Below are positions 36,406 to 45,618 of a stretch of DNA of 64,000 bases, piece after piece. The position numbers and the translations under genes were made by a program. Each line of letters begins with the position of its first letter. The stretch's first letter is position 1. The DNA is from Spirochaetaceae bacterium (lineage in GTDB: Bacteria > Spirochaetota > Spirochaetia > Treponematales > Treponemataceae), in the NCBI GenBank assembly GCA_017416145.1, contig JAFQDD010000009.1:1-64000 (forward strand), in the 5' to 3' direction. The notes below the pieces were generated by a model, which saw only the letters and a program-made list of their open reading frames with translations, was not told the origin of the DNA and did no database searches.

Positions 36406-37107
36406 TTATTCGTGTCTTGGGTCAATTAGTTTAACAGCACCTTGTTCTGGTGTTGTGCGTCCATATTGTCCGCGTGCTTTATCCATAGCTGTAGCTGGAT
36501 CATCACCTTTTTTGATGAAATCCATCATTTTACCAAAGTGGATAAATTTATAACCAATAACAGCATCGTTTTCGTCAACTGCAATTTTTTCTACATAACC
36601 TTCAGCCATTTCTAGATAGCGAGGACCTTTTGCTTTTGTAGCAAACATTGTTCCAACTTGAGAACGTAAACCTTTTCCTAAGTCTTCTAGAGAAGCACCT
36701 ACAACAAGACCACCTTCAGAGAAAGCAGATTGAGTGCGTCCGTAAACGATTTGTAGGAAAAGTTCTCTCATAGCTGTGTTAATAGCATCACAAACTAAGT
36801 CTGTGTTTAGAGCTTCAAGAAGAGTTTTTCCAATTAGGATTTCAGAAGCCATAGCTGCTGAGTGTGTCATACCAGAACAACCAATTGTTTCAACAAGAGC
36901 TTCTTCAATGATTCCGTCTTTTACGTTAAGTGTTAGCTTACAAGCACCTTGTTGTGGTGCACACCAACCAATACCGTGTGTAAAACCAGAAATGTCTTTG
37001 ATTTCTTTTGCCTGAACCCATTTTCCTTCTTCTGGAATTGGGGCTGGACCATGATAAGCGGCCTTAGCCAATGGACACATATGTTCCACTTCTGCCGAAT
37101 AAACCAT
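36406..37107 (-). CDS. IscU/NifU-N-like iron-sulfur scaffold protein, partner of GGGtGRT
   Basis: About 233 residues, longer than IscU (about 130). The core has G-C-S-G-M-T-H-S-A-A-M-A-S-E-I-L, equivalent to the IscU G-C-x-x-x-x-A-S block, plus C-A-P-Q-Q-G-A-C earlier and C-P-L near the N-terminus. An extra C-terminal region (about 160-233) is specific to this family. It probably holds or transfers a cluster, perhaps to its neighbour. The ATG at 37107 is chosen over 37122 because AAGGAG lies six bases upstream. It is first in a two-gene operon with a 20-bp palindrome in the leader. Confidence 0.8.
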   Translation of the reverse strand: MVYSAEVEHMCPLAKAAYHGPAPIPEEGKWVQAKEIKDISGFTHGIGWCAPQQGACKLTLNVKDGIIEEALVETIGCSGMTHSAAMASEILIGKTLLEALNTDLVCDAINTAMRELFLQIVYGRTQSAFSEGGLVVGASLEDLGKGLRSQVGTMFATKAKGPRYLEMAEGYVEKIAVDENDAVIGYKFIHFGKMMDFIKKGDDPATAMDKARGQYGRTTPEQGAVKLIDPRHE

Positions 37108-37170
37108 AGGGGACTCCTTCATATAAATTCTTATGTAGTGCCAAATATGACACAGAATTACGGAAAATTA

Positions 37171-37190
37171 ACATTACATGTCTGTAATGT
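37171..37190. promoter_or_regulatory. Perfect palindrome in the leader of the IscU-like/GGGtGRT operon
   Basis: ACATTACA-TGTC-TGTAATGT, eight-base arms around four bases. On the minus strand it lies just after a TATAGT -10-like box (37206-37201), about where transcription would begin, so it fits a repressor site. The regulator is not identifiable from this. Confidence 0.5.
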
Positions 37191-37276
37191 ACTAACCTAC
37201 ACTATAATAAATTATAAATAAAAAATCTAGATGTATTTTTTATCTCATAAAATTTTACATTATAGATTATAAAAAA

Positions 37277-37296
37277 ACCGCCCAAAAATGAGCGGT
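37277..37296 (-). terminator. Intrinsic terminator of the HU gene
   Basis: ACCGC/GCGGT stem with ten-base loop followed by seven T on the minus strand, 40 bases past the HU stop. Confidence 0.82.
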
Positions 37297-37335
37297 CATA
37301 AAAAGCAGATTGATTTTTATATCAATTCAAATCAA

Positions 37336-37611
37336 TTATTTGTTTACCATGTCTTTTAGAGCTTTTCCAGCTTTAAATTTTGGAGTTTTTGCTGCTTTAA
37401 TAGTGATTGTTTCACCAGTTTTTGGATTGCGACCTTTTCTTTCGCTACGTGTACCAACATCAAATGTACCAAAACCGATTAATTGAACTGAACCACCATT
37501 AGCAAGTTCATTAGAAACAGCTGAAATAAAAGCTTTTACTGCTGCTTCAGAATCTTTTTTTGTTAAACCTGTTTCTTTTGCGATTGCGTCTACAAGTTCT
37601 ACTTTGTTCAT
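37336..37611 (-). CDS. HU-family histone-like DNA-binding protein
   Basis: 91 residues, the normal HU length. It begins [17 protein letters not shown] and has the signature I-G-F-G-T-F-D-V with [10 protein letters not shown], the beta arm that bends DNA (Pro included). C-terminal [12 protein letters not shown]. It compacts the nucleoid. AAGGAG site; own promoter and terminator. Confidence 0.95.
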   Translation of the reverse strand: MNKVELVDAIAKETGLTKKDSEAAVKAFISAVSNELANGGSVQLIGFGTFDVGTRSERKGRNPKTGETITIKAAKTPKFKAGKALKDMVNK

Positions 37612-37759
37612 TTTTATTCTCCTTTATAACACTTTTGTAAAGTGCTGTCTTATTACTATAACTCGAAATCCTATAGAATACTAGTATTAAATCAATTTTT
37701 TTTTAACATTTTGTACATTTTTTTTGGTGATTTATATTTTTAAAATTTAAACCACAAAA

Positions 37760-37804
37760 AAAGCTTCCTATCAAACTAGAAAAACTAACTTGATAAGAAG
37801 CTTT
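37760..37804 (-). terminator. Intrinsic terminator of pgk
   Basis: AAAGCTTC/GAAGCTTT outer stem extended by TATCAA/TTGATA, followed by seven T on the minus strand. Confidence 0.85.
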
Positions 37805-37829
37805 GTTAATTTCAGTTAATAACTAAAAT

Positions 37830-39098
37830 TTATTTTGTTTCAAGACATGCAATACCAGGAAGAGTTTTTCCTTCTAGGAATTCTAGAGAAGCTCCACCAC
37901 CTGTAGAAACGTGGCTCATTTGGCTTGCTAGGTTGAATTTGTTTACAGCAGCAACAGAGTCACCACCACCAACTACAGACATAGCACCTTTAGCAGTAGC
38001 TTCTGCAACTAAGCGAGCAACTTTTTCTGTTCCTTTTGCAAATGCATCAAATTCAAATACACCAACTGGACCATTCCATACAATTGATTTTGCATTAAGA
38101 ATTGTGTCTGTGTAGATTTCGATTGTTTTAGGACCAACATCCATAGCCATTAAGTCAGCTGGAATGTCTGTTGAATCAATTGCAACTGGAGCTGCATCTG
38201 GACTAAATTCTGTAGCACCTACGTGGTCAACAGGAAGAATGATTTTAGCACCTTTTTCTTCTGCTTTTTTAAGCAAATCTTTTGCTGTATCAATAAAGTC
38301 ATCTTCAACTAAAGATTTTCCAACATTATATCCTTGTGCTTTTAAGAATGTGTAAGCCATTCCACCACCAATTACTAGAGCAGAAGCGTTTTTCAAAAGT
38401 GATTCCAAAACAGCGATTTTTGAAGAAACTTTTGCACCACCGATGATAGCAATCATTGGTTTTTCTGGATTTGTTACCATTGGCTGAATGTATTTTACTT
38501 CTTTTTCCATTAAGAATCCGCCAACTTTTGTTTCAACGAATTTTGCAATAGAAGCAGTTGATGCTTGGTCACGGTGAGCTGTTCCGAAAGCGTCGTTTAC
38601 AAAGATATCACCGTAAGAAGCAAGTTCTTTTGCCATAACATCTCTTTCAGCTGCATCTTTTGAAGTTTCTTCTTTGTGGAAACGTGTATTTTCTAGCATT
38701 GCAACGCCACCTTCTGGTAAAGCGTCGATAGCTGCTTTTTGTCCAAGAGCATCAGGAAGGAATGTAACTTCTTTTCCAAGTTTTTCTGCAAAATATTTTA
38801 CAACTGGAGCCATACGGTTTTTACCGTTGATGAATTTTTCTGCATCTTCATCTGTCCAAGTTTTTCCAGCTTTTTCTGCTTTTTCCTGAGCTTTTTTAAC
38901 ATCTTTTTTTGGATCACCTAGGTGGCTCATTAAAACCAAAGAACGAGGTCCTTGTTCCAAAATATATTTGATTGTAGGAAGAGCTGCCATAATACGAGTA
39001 TCATCTTGTACTACGCCATCTTTCATAGGTACGTTGAAGTCAACACGCATAACAATGCGTTTGCCCTTAAGATCAATGTCTTTAACTGTCTTAATCAT
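37830..39098 (-). CDS. pgk: Phosphoglycerate kinase
   Basis: 422 residues. N-terminal substrate motif [13 protein letters not shown] and [11 protein letters not shown]-terminal nucleotide half with G-G-A-K-V-S-S-K-I and the hinge-end G-G-G-D-S-V-A-A-V and S-T-G-G-G-A-S-L-E. It makes ATP and 3-phosphoglycerate in glycolysis. A small insert near residues 60-85 (K-K-A-Q-E-K-A-E-K) makes it slightly longer than usual, as seen in some spirochete and clostridial enzymes. AGGAG site. Confidence 0.97.
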   Translation of the reverse strand: MIKTVKDIDLKGKRIVMRVDFNVPMKDGVVQDDTRIMAALPTIKYILEQGPRSLVLMSHLGDPKKDVKKAQEKAEKAGKTWTDEDAEKFINGKNRMAPVVKYFAEKLGKEVTFLPDALGQKAAIDALPEGGVAMLENTRFHKEETSKDAAERDVMAKELASYGDIFVNDAFGTAHRDQASTASIAKFVETKVGGFLMEKEVKYIQPMVTNPEKPMIAIIGGAKVSSKIAVLESLLKNASALVIGGGMAYTFLKAQGYNVGKSLVEDDFIDTAKDLLKKAEEKGAKIILPVDHVGATEFSPDAAPVAIDSTDIPADLMAMDVGPKTIEIYTDTILNAKSIVWNGPVGVFEFDAFAKGTEKVARLVAEATAKGAMSVVGGGDSVAAVNKFNLASQMSHVSTGGGASLEFLEGKTLPGIACLETK

Positions 39099-39193
39099 TT
39101 AAATCTCCTATAAAGTTTAACATTTATATTGTATAAAAGTTTAGCTTTTAAAATAACTATATCAATAAAACTATAAAAAGTAAATAATTGATT

Positions 39194-41461
39194 TTATCTT
39201 AGTGATTGAAGCAAAGCATTTACTTCATCTTTTTTGTAAGAAGGATTTAATTCTTGCAATGTAAGTAAATATCCCTCAGCAGAATCTAAATCTCCCAATG
39301 CAGTACAAACATTTGCTACTTCGATATAAGCATCATAAAGTTTTTTATCTTGCTTAATTACGTCAATTAAAACTTGTTTTGCATTTTCATAATCCCCAGA
39401 TTTTCCATAAGTTTTACCAAGATTAAACTTTGCAGTAACATTATCTGGTTCTAGGATTATGGCCTTTTGGAAATTTGAAGCAGCATTTCCATATTCTTCT
39501 TTTGCAAGATAAGCACTTCCCAAATTGTTCACAGCCTCAAAACTATTTTGATCAAGATTTACAGCAGAAACCAAAAGCATCAAAGCAGTGTCAGCATCTC
39601 CACTATCAAGATAGATTTTTCCAAGATTTATGTAAGCCTTTGCCATTTTTGAGTCAAGTTTAATAGCCTTACTATAATTTGTAATGGCAGTATCCAAATC
39701 ACCACTAGCTTCCGCAATCAAAGCGTAATTGTAAACGTAAACCGCACTGGCATTTGGAGCATCGGCTGCTTTTTTTGCATAAGTCAAAGCATCAGAGAAT
39801 TTTCCTTGATTATACAAAACAGTTGAAAGATTGTAGCAAGTTTGCACATCTTCAGCAGAATAAGTTAGAGCTTTTCTAAAATATTTTTCAGAATCAGCAT
39901 AATTCTTTTGCAATGAATAAACAGCGGCAATTTCTCTCATAGCAGCCACATTTGTTGGGTCATAATTTAGAACTAACAAATATTCTGTAATTGACCCAGA
40001 ATAATCATACTTTTTAGTATTTAGCAAACGAGCTAACTGTAAATGAGCCTTTGCATAATCATTTTTGATTGAAATTGCCTTTTTATAAGCAGTTATTGCA
40101 TTATCAACTTGGTTAAGTTTTTCGTAAGTCATTCCCAAATTGTATTGAGCATTTTCAAAGTTTGGAGCAAGTTTAGCAGCTGTGGTAAAAGAACGACTTG
40201 CATCAGTGTATTTTTTACGAGAATATTGGATTTTTCCAAGTTCAAAATAGTTAATATAATTGTCATTATCGTACTGAACCGCAAGTTTTAACTCTTCTTC
40301 AGCAGTTTCATAGTCTTTGTTATCCGCAGCAATTCTTCCCTTTACGTAATGAGGAACAGCTTCTGATTTATTGTAACTCAATGCTTGATTTGCATAATTT
40401 AGCCCAGCTTCTTTTAGTGCAGTTTTATCTTGAGCATTTGTGATTGTATCACCTTCATAAGTTTCAAATATCAAACCAGCAATTTCTGAAAGTTTATCCC
40501 CGCAAAATTGCTTTTCAGAAGTAGGTAAACTATCCTTTGCAGTTTCAAAATATTTTAATGCTTCTGCAACTTCCCCCATACTAAGCTTAGTTTTTCCCAT
40601 AGAAATTGCGTCATTTACTTTGTTCATTTGAGCTTGAAGTTCAGCATTTTTCTTTGCTAATTCTTCTTCATAAGCTTTTTTTGCAGCAGCTTCTTCAGCT
40701 AATTTTTTTTGACGAGCTTCTTCAGCAGCCTTTGCAGCAGCCTCTTGTTGCATTCTTAACTCTTCAGCTTTTCTTTCTTGCTCAAGTCTTTGCTGTTCAG
40801 CCTCTGCCTGTTTTTTTAACAAATCATTTACAGCTTGAGTACTTTTTGCACTTTCTTCATTGGCCTTTGCCAAATCTGACAAAGCCTTTTCCAATTCGCC
40901 ATTGTTTGTATTCGCATTTTCAGCAGCCTTCTGCTCGGCGGATTCCTTGTCTTGAGCTTTTAGAGCAATTACCTTATCCATCAAATCAAGAGCATTTTCA
41001 TCAGCACCATTTTTAATAAGTAAAGAGTCAAGCAAATCCATAGCTCTGTCATATTCCCCGTGAGAAATATATCGTTGAATCAAAGCCAAAGTATTTTCAT
41101 ATTCAAGTTGTTCAGGAGATTTTTCTTGTTCAGAAACTTCCCCCAAAACAGTTCCATCTTTTGAAACCAAAGTAGTTTGATTATTACTTCCACCAAAATT
41201 TTTTACCGCCCAATATCCACCACCACCTAACAAAAGTAGCAAAATAATAGCAATAATACTTCCCACAATCACTTTTTTCTTGCCAGAATCTTGATTTTTA
41301 TCCTTTTTTTCATTTAATACATCATCATTTTTGGCAGAATTTTCAAATTGATTTTGAGATTCTTCAGAAGAAGAAATTGCTTCTTCATACTTGTTTCCAT
41401 ATTTCTTTGTTTCATAAATATTAGAAAACAAAGAGTTAAAATCATCATTTTTATTATCCAT
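39194..41461 (-). CDS. Membrane-anchored TPR protein with Ala/Glu-rich coiled coil
   Basis: 755 residues. An acidic, Asn-rich cytoplasmic N-terminus (1-62), one membrane helix (about 63-86, I-V-G-S-I-I-A-I-I-L-L-L-L-L), a linker with a short TPR-like unit, a TolA-like coiled coil (about 190-280: A-A-A-K-A-A-E-E-A-R and E-E-A-A-A-K-K-A), and at least ten TPR units to the C-terminus. Topology suggests that the coiled coil and TPRs are periplasmic. This architecture is common in treponemes; function unknown, likely envelope assembly. The gene precedes no partner directly, but the next one upstream is similar. Confidence 0.75.
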   Translation of the reverse strand: MDNKNDDFNSLFSNIYETKKYGNKYEEAISSSEESQNQFENSAKNDDVLNEKKDKNQDSGKKKVIVGSIIAIILLLLLGGGGYWAVKNFGGSNNQTTLVSKDGTVLGEVSEQEKSPEQLEYENTLALIQRYISHGEYDRAMDLLDSLLIKNGADENALDLMDKVIALKAQDKESAEQKAAENANTNNGELEKALSDLAKANEESAKSTQAVNDLLKKQAEAEQQRLEQERKAEELRMQQEAAAKAAEEARQKKLAEEAAAKKAYEEELAKKNAELQAQMNKVNDAISMGKTKLSMGEVAEALKYFETAKDSLPTSEKQFCGDKLSEIAGLIFETYEGDTITNAQDKTALKEAGLNYANQALSYNKSEAVPHYVKGRIAADNKDYETAEEELKLAVQYDNDNYINYFELGKIQYSRKKYTDASRSFTTAAKLAPNFENAQYNLGMTYEKLNQVDNAITAYKKAISIKNDYAKAHLQLARLLNTKKYDYSGSITEYLLVLNYDPTNVAAMREIAAVYSLQKNYADSEKYFRKALTYSAEDVQTCYNLSTVLYNQGKFSDALTYAKKAADAPNASAVYVYNYALIAEASGDLDTAITNYSKAIKLDSKMAKAYINLGKIYLDSGDADTALMLLVSAVNLDQNSFEAVNNLGSAYLAKEEYGNAASNFQKAIILEPDNVTAKFNLGKTYGKSGDYENAKQVLIDVIKQDKKLYDAYIEVANVCTALGDLDSAEGYLLTLQELNPSYKKDEVNALLQSLR

Positions 41462-41506
41462 TTTTTACTCCCACAATAAATGTTTAAATAATAATATAAT
41501 ATTAAA

Positions 41507-42352
41507 TTAGTCTAATTCTTCTTCGTATTCGTAGGTGATAACACCTTCAGAACCAGCAGAAACATTAGTTGATTCATTTTCTTTTAAAGCAGAAGCAACC
41601 TCTTCCAAAAGTTTTCGGCGGCGTTCTTCTTCTTGAGCTTTTCTTTCAGCTTCTAAAGCAGCATTTTCAGCCGCAATTCGCTCTTCTTCAGCACGTCTTG
41701 CAGCCTCTTCTTGACGACGAATCTCCTCATATTTTGCCATCTCCGCAGCAATACGAGCTTCCTCTTCCTTGATTTTTTCTTGTTCTGCTGCCAAACGTTG
41801 TTTTTCTTCCTCTTGCAAAACCAGCTCTTCTTCCAGCAAAGCAATCAATCTGAGAATCATTTCCCTTTGATCTGTGTTAGGCTCAATCTCCAAATAATGT
41901 CTATAATCAGCAATTGCGTCCTTATACTGAACCAAGTTAAAATAAGCATTTGCACGATTTAATACAGCATTTGCAAAAGTAGAATCTGCCGCCAAAGAAT
42001 AAGAATAAAATTCGACAGCACGATTAAATTGCCCCAAAGAAAAAGCAGAATTTCCAGCATTATAAAAAAGTTGACGCTTATTTGTACCAGAAACCGTTGT
42101 TCCCTTCAAAAAAGTATCCAAAGATTCTTGATTTTTTCCAATTTGATAGTAGCACAATCCAAGATAATTATAAACATTAGAGTTTACATTTGGTTCAGTT
42201 AAAGCCAGACGCAAATAAGGGATTGCTTCTTCTGGATTATTTTCCTTAAACAGTTTTTCTCCAAGTAAATAATTTTCTGAAGGAAAGATAAAAAATACAA
42301 AACCTAGAAAAATTATTAAAAACATTGATTTTTTACAAAAACTTCTGTTCAT
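41507..42352 (-). CDS. Exported TPR and coiled-coil protein
   Basis: 281 residues with a signal peptide ending near F-I-F-P-S (residue 24). Four TPR units (about 30-165) are followed by a Glu/Arg/Ala-rich single coiled coil (165-255), a mirror of the TPR/coiled-coil order in the neighbouring protein at 39194. Only 45 bases separate the two genes, so they probably form an operon and may act together, for example by coiled-coil pairing (inference). Confidence 0.7.
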   Translation of the reverse strand: MNRSFCKKSMFLIIFLGFVFFIFPSENYLLGEKLFKENNPEEAIPYLRLALTEPNVNSNVYNYLGLCYYQIGKNQESLDTFLKGTTVSGTNKRQLFYNAGNSAFSLGQFNRAVEFYSYSLAADSTFANAVLNRANAYFNLVQYKDAIADYRHYLEIEPNTDQREMILRLIALLEEELVLQEEEKQRLAAEQEKIKEEEARIAAEMAKYEEIRRQEEAARRAEEERIAAENAALEAERKAQEEERRRKLLEEVASALKENESTNVSAGSEGVITYEYEEELD

Positions 42353-42446
42353 TATTCGTTTTTCCCTCTTTTATCACATAAAGACTTTTAACAAAAGCAA
42401 AATATTGTGTTATAATGGAACTACCGGTAAACATTAACACAAATTA

Positions 42447-42493
42447 TATGAGATAAAGTTACGTTTGACATAATCTCATAAAAAAGTTAATCT
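42447..42493 (+). promoter_or_regulatory. Promoter with overlapping inverted repeat upstream of the TPR gene
   Basis: TTGACA at 42465-42470, 17-base spacer, TAATCT at 42488-42493. An inverted repeat, TATGAGAT at 42447-42454 and ATCTCATA at 42473-42480, brackets the -35 box and could bind a regulator. Confidence 0.5.
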
Positions 42494-42534
42494 TTCAAGG
42501 TAGTTTTTGTTACACTAAATGTATCGGAGAACTT

Positions 42535-43902
42535 ATGACTTCTATTCACATTATTATTATTGCTATTATTGGTTCTTGTATCGTTTTTTTATCCTATTTG
42601 GTTATTAAATCTTTTGTAACTCCAAGAAGAATAGACGGCATCCAAAAATTACTTAAACAAAAAAAATATAACTCAGCAATTAAATTAGCAAAATCAATCT
42701 CCTCAAAAGATCCAACAGATTATACAGCTCGATATTGGCTTGGCGAAGCATATCTTGCAGATGGGAAACCAGAACTTGCCCTTATGGAATTCAAATTCGT
42801 AAACCAAAACGCAATTTTTGGTGGAGATATTGCAGAAATTCCTTTTAGAAAAAACCTTGCAATGCTTTATTCAAAGTTTAACCAACAAGAAGAAGCATTT
42901 AAACAAAATATTCTATTAACAAAACTAGAACCAGGAAATGCAGAACATTTTTTCAAAGTAGGACAATATTTTGAACAAAAAGGAAAATCAGACCAAGCTC
43001 TAGGATATTATCAACAAACTCTAAAATTAAACAAAAGACACGTAAAAGCCCACGCTGCATACGGATTATTGCTATTTCGAGCAAAACAATATTCAGAGGC
43101 AAAAAAACAAATCGATATGGCAATCCAACTAAGTCCAGATACATTTTCTTCATATTATTACCTTGGGAAAATCCTAAAAGAAAACAAAGACTTTGGTGGA
43201 GCAATTGCAGCCTTTGAAAAAGCATTAAGAGACCCAGAATACAAACAAAAAGCTTTGATAGAACGAGGTTCTTGCTATATGGCGGCAAACAGCGTAGAAA
43301 AAGCAATGATAGAATACGACAGAGCCGTAAAATGTGCTCAAAACGAATCCAGTCAGGAAACCTTGTATGCAAGATACTTTTTGGCAGCCTGTTATGAAAA
43401 AACAAGAAAAATTGATTCAGCTCTAACCCAATGGGAAGCAATTTACTCAAAAAATCACAACTTCAAAGACGTTGCCGCAAAACTCGCCCAATATCGCGAT
43501 TTACAAGGAAACGACTCTATGAAAGAATATCTTACATGCAATCCACAGACTTTCTGTGAGATTTGCAAAAAAGTTGCCCTTGCAGGATTTGGTCTTTCAG
43601 CAGGAAGTGTCGAACAAAAGAAATTTGGTTGTATGATGGTAGCCACAGAATCCAAAAATGAAAACTGGATGAATATGCGACAATCACCATATTTGTTAGT
43701 ATTTTACCGTGAACCAGACCTTATAGAAGACGGCGTGTTACGAAAACTTCTAGAAATTGTAAAATCCAAAAATTACGTAAAAGTGATAATTGCCTCCAGT
43801 GCAGGATTTACAAGAACAGCTACAAGTTTTTCAGAAAACCGACCAATCGAGTTGATTACAAAAGAAAAACTAGAACAACTTTTGGCTAAAGCGGAAATTT
43901 AA
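42535..43902 (+). CDS. Membrane-anchored TPR protein with restriction-endonuclease-like C-terminal domain
   Basis: 455 residues. A membrane helix at 5-27, then about seven TPR units (35-325), then a C-terminal alpha/beta domain (340-455). The end, V-K-V-I-I-A-S-S-A-G-F-T followed by I-E-L-I-T-K-E-K-L, resembles the last strands of Mrr-type restriction endonuclease folds (V-T-T-S-x-F-S ... I-x-L-I-D). The catalytic D and Q/E-x-K of active Mrr proteins cannot be placed, so this is probably a binding domain. CGGAG site before ATG. It heads a plus-strand run with a phosphoesterase and a ParB-like gene. Confidence 0.68.
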   Translation: MTSIHIIIIAIIGSCIVFLSYLVIKSFVTPRRIDGIQKLLKQKKYNSAIKLAKSISSKDPTDYTARYWLGEAYLADGKPELALMEFKFVNQNAIFGGDIAEIPFRKNLAMLYSKFNQQEEAFKQNILLTKLEPGNAEHFFKVGQYFEQKGKSDQALGYYQQTLKLNKRHVKAHAAYGLLLFRAKQYSEAKKQIDMAIQLSPDTFSSYYYLGKILKENKDFGGAIAAFEKALRDPEYKQKALIERGSCYMAANSVEKAMIEYDRAVKCAQNESSQETLYARYFLAACYEKTRKIDSALTQWEAIYSKNHNFKDVAAKLAQYRDLQGNDSMKEYLTCNPQTFCEICKKVALAGFGLSAGSVEQKKFGCMMVATESKNENWMNMRQSPYLLVFYREPDLIEDGVLRKLLEIVKSKNYVKVIIASSAGFTRTATSFSENRPIELITKEKLEQLLAKAEI

Positions 43903-43942
43903 TTTTACAAAAAAAATGATATATTTAAAATTAGGTTAATTT

Positions 43943-44623
43943 ATGAAAATTTTATTAATTTCCGACCAAGTAGATCCTCTAATTTATAGCAGCTCATTAA
44001 AAGAAAGATTCTCCGAAATTGATATGATACTATGTGCTGGAGACTTACCAATGGAATACATTGATTTTGTAATTTCCACTCTAAACAAACCAGCTTACTT
44101 CATCTTTGGAAATCACAATCTCCAAGAATTTCGATATTATCACGAAGTTGACAAATTACAATTTCACGAACAATATTCTATGAAACACGCCCACGGAGCC
44201 ACTTATGCAGGATTTAAAGTCTTAAGAGAAAACGGCTTACTTATCGCAGGAGTTTCAGGTTCTATTCGCTACAACAACGGAATAAATCAATATACAGAAA
44301 AAGAAATGAAAACAAAGCTAATAAAAATGATTCCAGCTTTGATTTACAACAAAATTAGATATGGTCGATATTTAGACATATTTTTAACCCATGCTAGTCC
44401 AAAAGACATACACGATAAACCAGATCCATGTCATAAAGGATTTGAATGTTTCCGATGGTTTTTAAAAAAATTCAAACCAACCTATATGATACACGGACAT
44501 ATTCATCTATATGATATACAAGATATTAGAGTTTCAAAATTTGAAGAAACTACAATAATCAACGCTTATAGCCACTACGTGTTGGATACAGACAATCCAC
44601 CACCACCAGATAAAAAAAGATAA
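43943..44623 (+). CDS. Calcineurin-like metallophosphoesterase
   Basis: 226 residues. Metal-binding blocks: I-S-D-Q-V-D (first block, D-x-H altered to D-x-V-D), A-G-D-L-P, F-G-N-H-N (block with N in place of the usual final D), L-T-H-A-S-P and H-G-H-I-H. This is a YfcE/Icc-like phosphoesterase fold; the substrate could be a nucleotide or phosphoprotein. The changed first block deserves attention since the His normally binds one metal. It lies 40 bases after the TPR gene and 20 before the ParB-like gene, probably one operon. Confidence 0.78.
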   Translation: MKILLISDQVDPLIYSSSLKERFSEIDMILCAGDLPMEYIDFVISTLNKPAYFIFGNHNLQEFRYYHEVDKLQFHEQYSMKHAHGATYAGFKVLRENGLLIAGVSGSIRYNNGINQYTEKEMKTKLIKMIPALIYNKIRYGRYLDIFLTHASPKDIHDKPDPCHKGFECFRWFLKKFKPTYMIHGHIHLYDIQDIRVSKFEETTIINAYSHYVLDTDNPPPPDKKR

Positions 44624-44643
44624 ACAAGATAAAAAAGGAAAAT

Positions 44644-45567
44644 ATGGGAACAGATATTTACACTCAAAGAAGTGAAGAAGATTTTTTCAAAGCAAGAAAC
44701 AAAGCATTGTTCAACGATTTACAGCACTTTTTAGTTCCAGACGAATCAAAATTGCTGTCCTTCGCAGAAATCAAACAGATGCTTAAACCACAAAACGAAG
44801 TTTACAAAGGTATGGAAGCAGTTCCAGTCAAAGACATAGTTGGAAGCGAAGGTCGATACCACGATTTTGACAACCACTTTTTCCCAAGAAATATGCACCT
44901 AAAATCACGCTGGACAAGCATTGACAAAGCCCACCTTCAAAACGTCATATTACCGCCAATAGTTTTATACGAAATTGGAGGATTATACTTTGTGCGTGAC
45001 GGCAACCACAGAGTATCCGTTGCAAAAGCCCAAGGTGTAGAAATGATTGATGCAGAAGTAGTAAGTCTACAAAGCGAAATCAAACTAAAATCAGGTATGT
45101 CAATTCGTCAAATCCAAAAAGCAGTTATTCATTACGAAAAAAGAGTTTTCTATAACGAAACCGCTTTTGGAGATATAACAGATTGCTGGAACATAGATTT
45201 CTCTACACCAGGACAATACGATGTATTATATCAACACATTCAAATTCATAAATATTTTATAAATCAAACACGTTCAGAAGAGATTTCCACAGAAGATGCC
45301 ATACTTTCTTGGTATCATACATTGTACATACCAATCATAAACATCATAAAACGTCGACATATTTTACGAAAATTTCGACACAGAACACCAGCTGATTTAT
45401 ATGTTTGGATTGTAAAATATTGGGATGAATTAAAGAAAAAATTCGGCGATTCAGTATCAATGGACTCAGCGGCCAGTGAATTTACGGACAAATTTGGAGA
45501 AGGTCCAATCAAGCGTCTATGGCGAAAAATAGTCAGCAAAGGCTTAACAAAAAGAAAAAAATCTTGA
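44644..45567 (+). CDS. ParB/sulfiredoxin-fold protein of unknown role
   Basis: 307 residues. The segment I-V-L-Y-E-I-G-G-L-Y-F-V-R-D-G-N-H-R-V-S-V-A-K near residues 103-125 is the ParB/Srx nucleotide-binding signature (D-G-x-H-R). Flanks are helical with many aromatic residues and a basic C-terminus. No helix-turn-helix typical of chromosomal ParB is evident, so it is not the segregation protein. ParB folds bind CTP or ATP, so a nucleotide-sensing function is possible. It directly precedes the Rsb cassette promoter, whose -35 box overlaps its stop codon. Confidence 0.65.
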   Translation: MGTDIYTQRSEEDFFKARNKALFNDLQHFLVPDESKLLSFAEIKQMLKPQNEVYKGMEAVPVKDIVGSEGRYHDFDNHFFPRNMHLKSRWTSIDKAHLQNVILPPIVLYEIGGLYFVRDGNHRVSVAKAQGVEMIDAEVVSLQSEIKLKSGMSIRQIQKAVIHYEKRVFYNETAFGDITDCWNIDFSTPGQYDVLYQHIQIHKYFINQTRSEEISTEDAILSWYHTLYIPIINIIKRRHILRKFRHRTPADLYVWIVKYWDELKKKFGDSVSMDSAASEFTDKFGEGPIKRLWRKIVSKGLTKRKKS

Positions 45568-45592
45568 CGTATAACATTTTCAATGTTAAACT
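45564..45592 (+). promoter_or_regulatory. Promoter of the Rsb cassette
   Basis: TTGACG at 45564-45569, 17-base spacer and TAAACT at 45587-45592, overlapping the stop of the ParB-like gene. The same TAAACT -10 box is used by the GH94 gene. The expected leader is about 20 bases and has no clear ribosome site. Confidence 0.5.
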
Positions 45593-45618
45593 AAAATAAC
45601 ACACTTTAGAATATTTAC

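Noticed and set aside
40606-41016. 136-codon plus-strand frame opposite the TPR coiled coil
   Set aside because: Leu/Gln/His-rich composition is the usual antisense image of an Ala/Glu/Lys coiled coil.
42953-43450. 165-codon minus-strand frame
   Set aside because: Antisense to the TPR units of the gene at 42535; no start signal.
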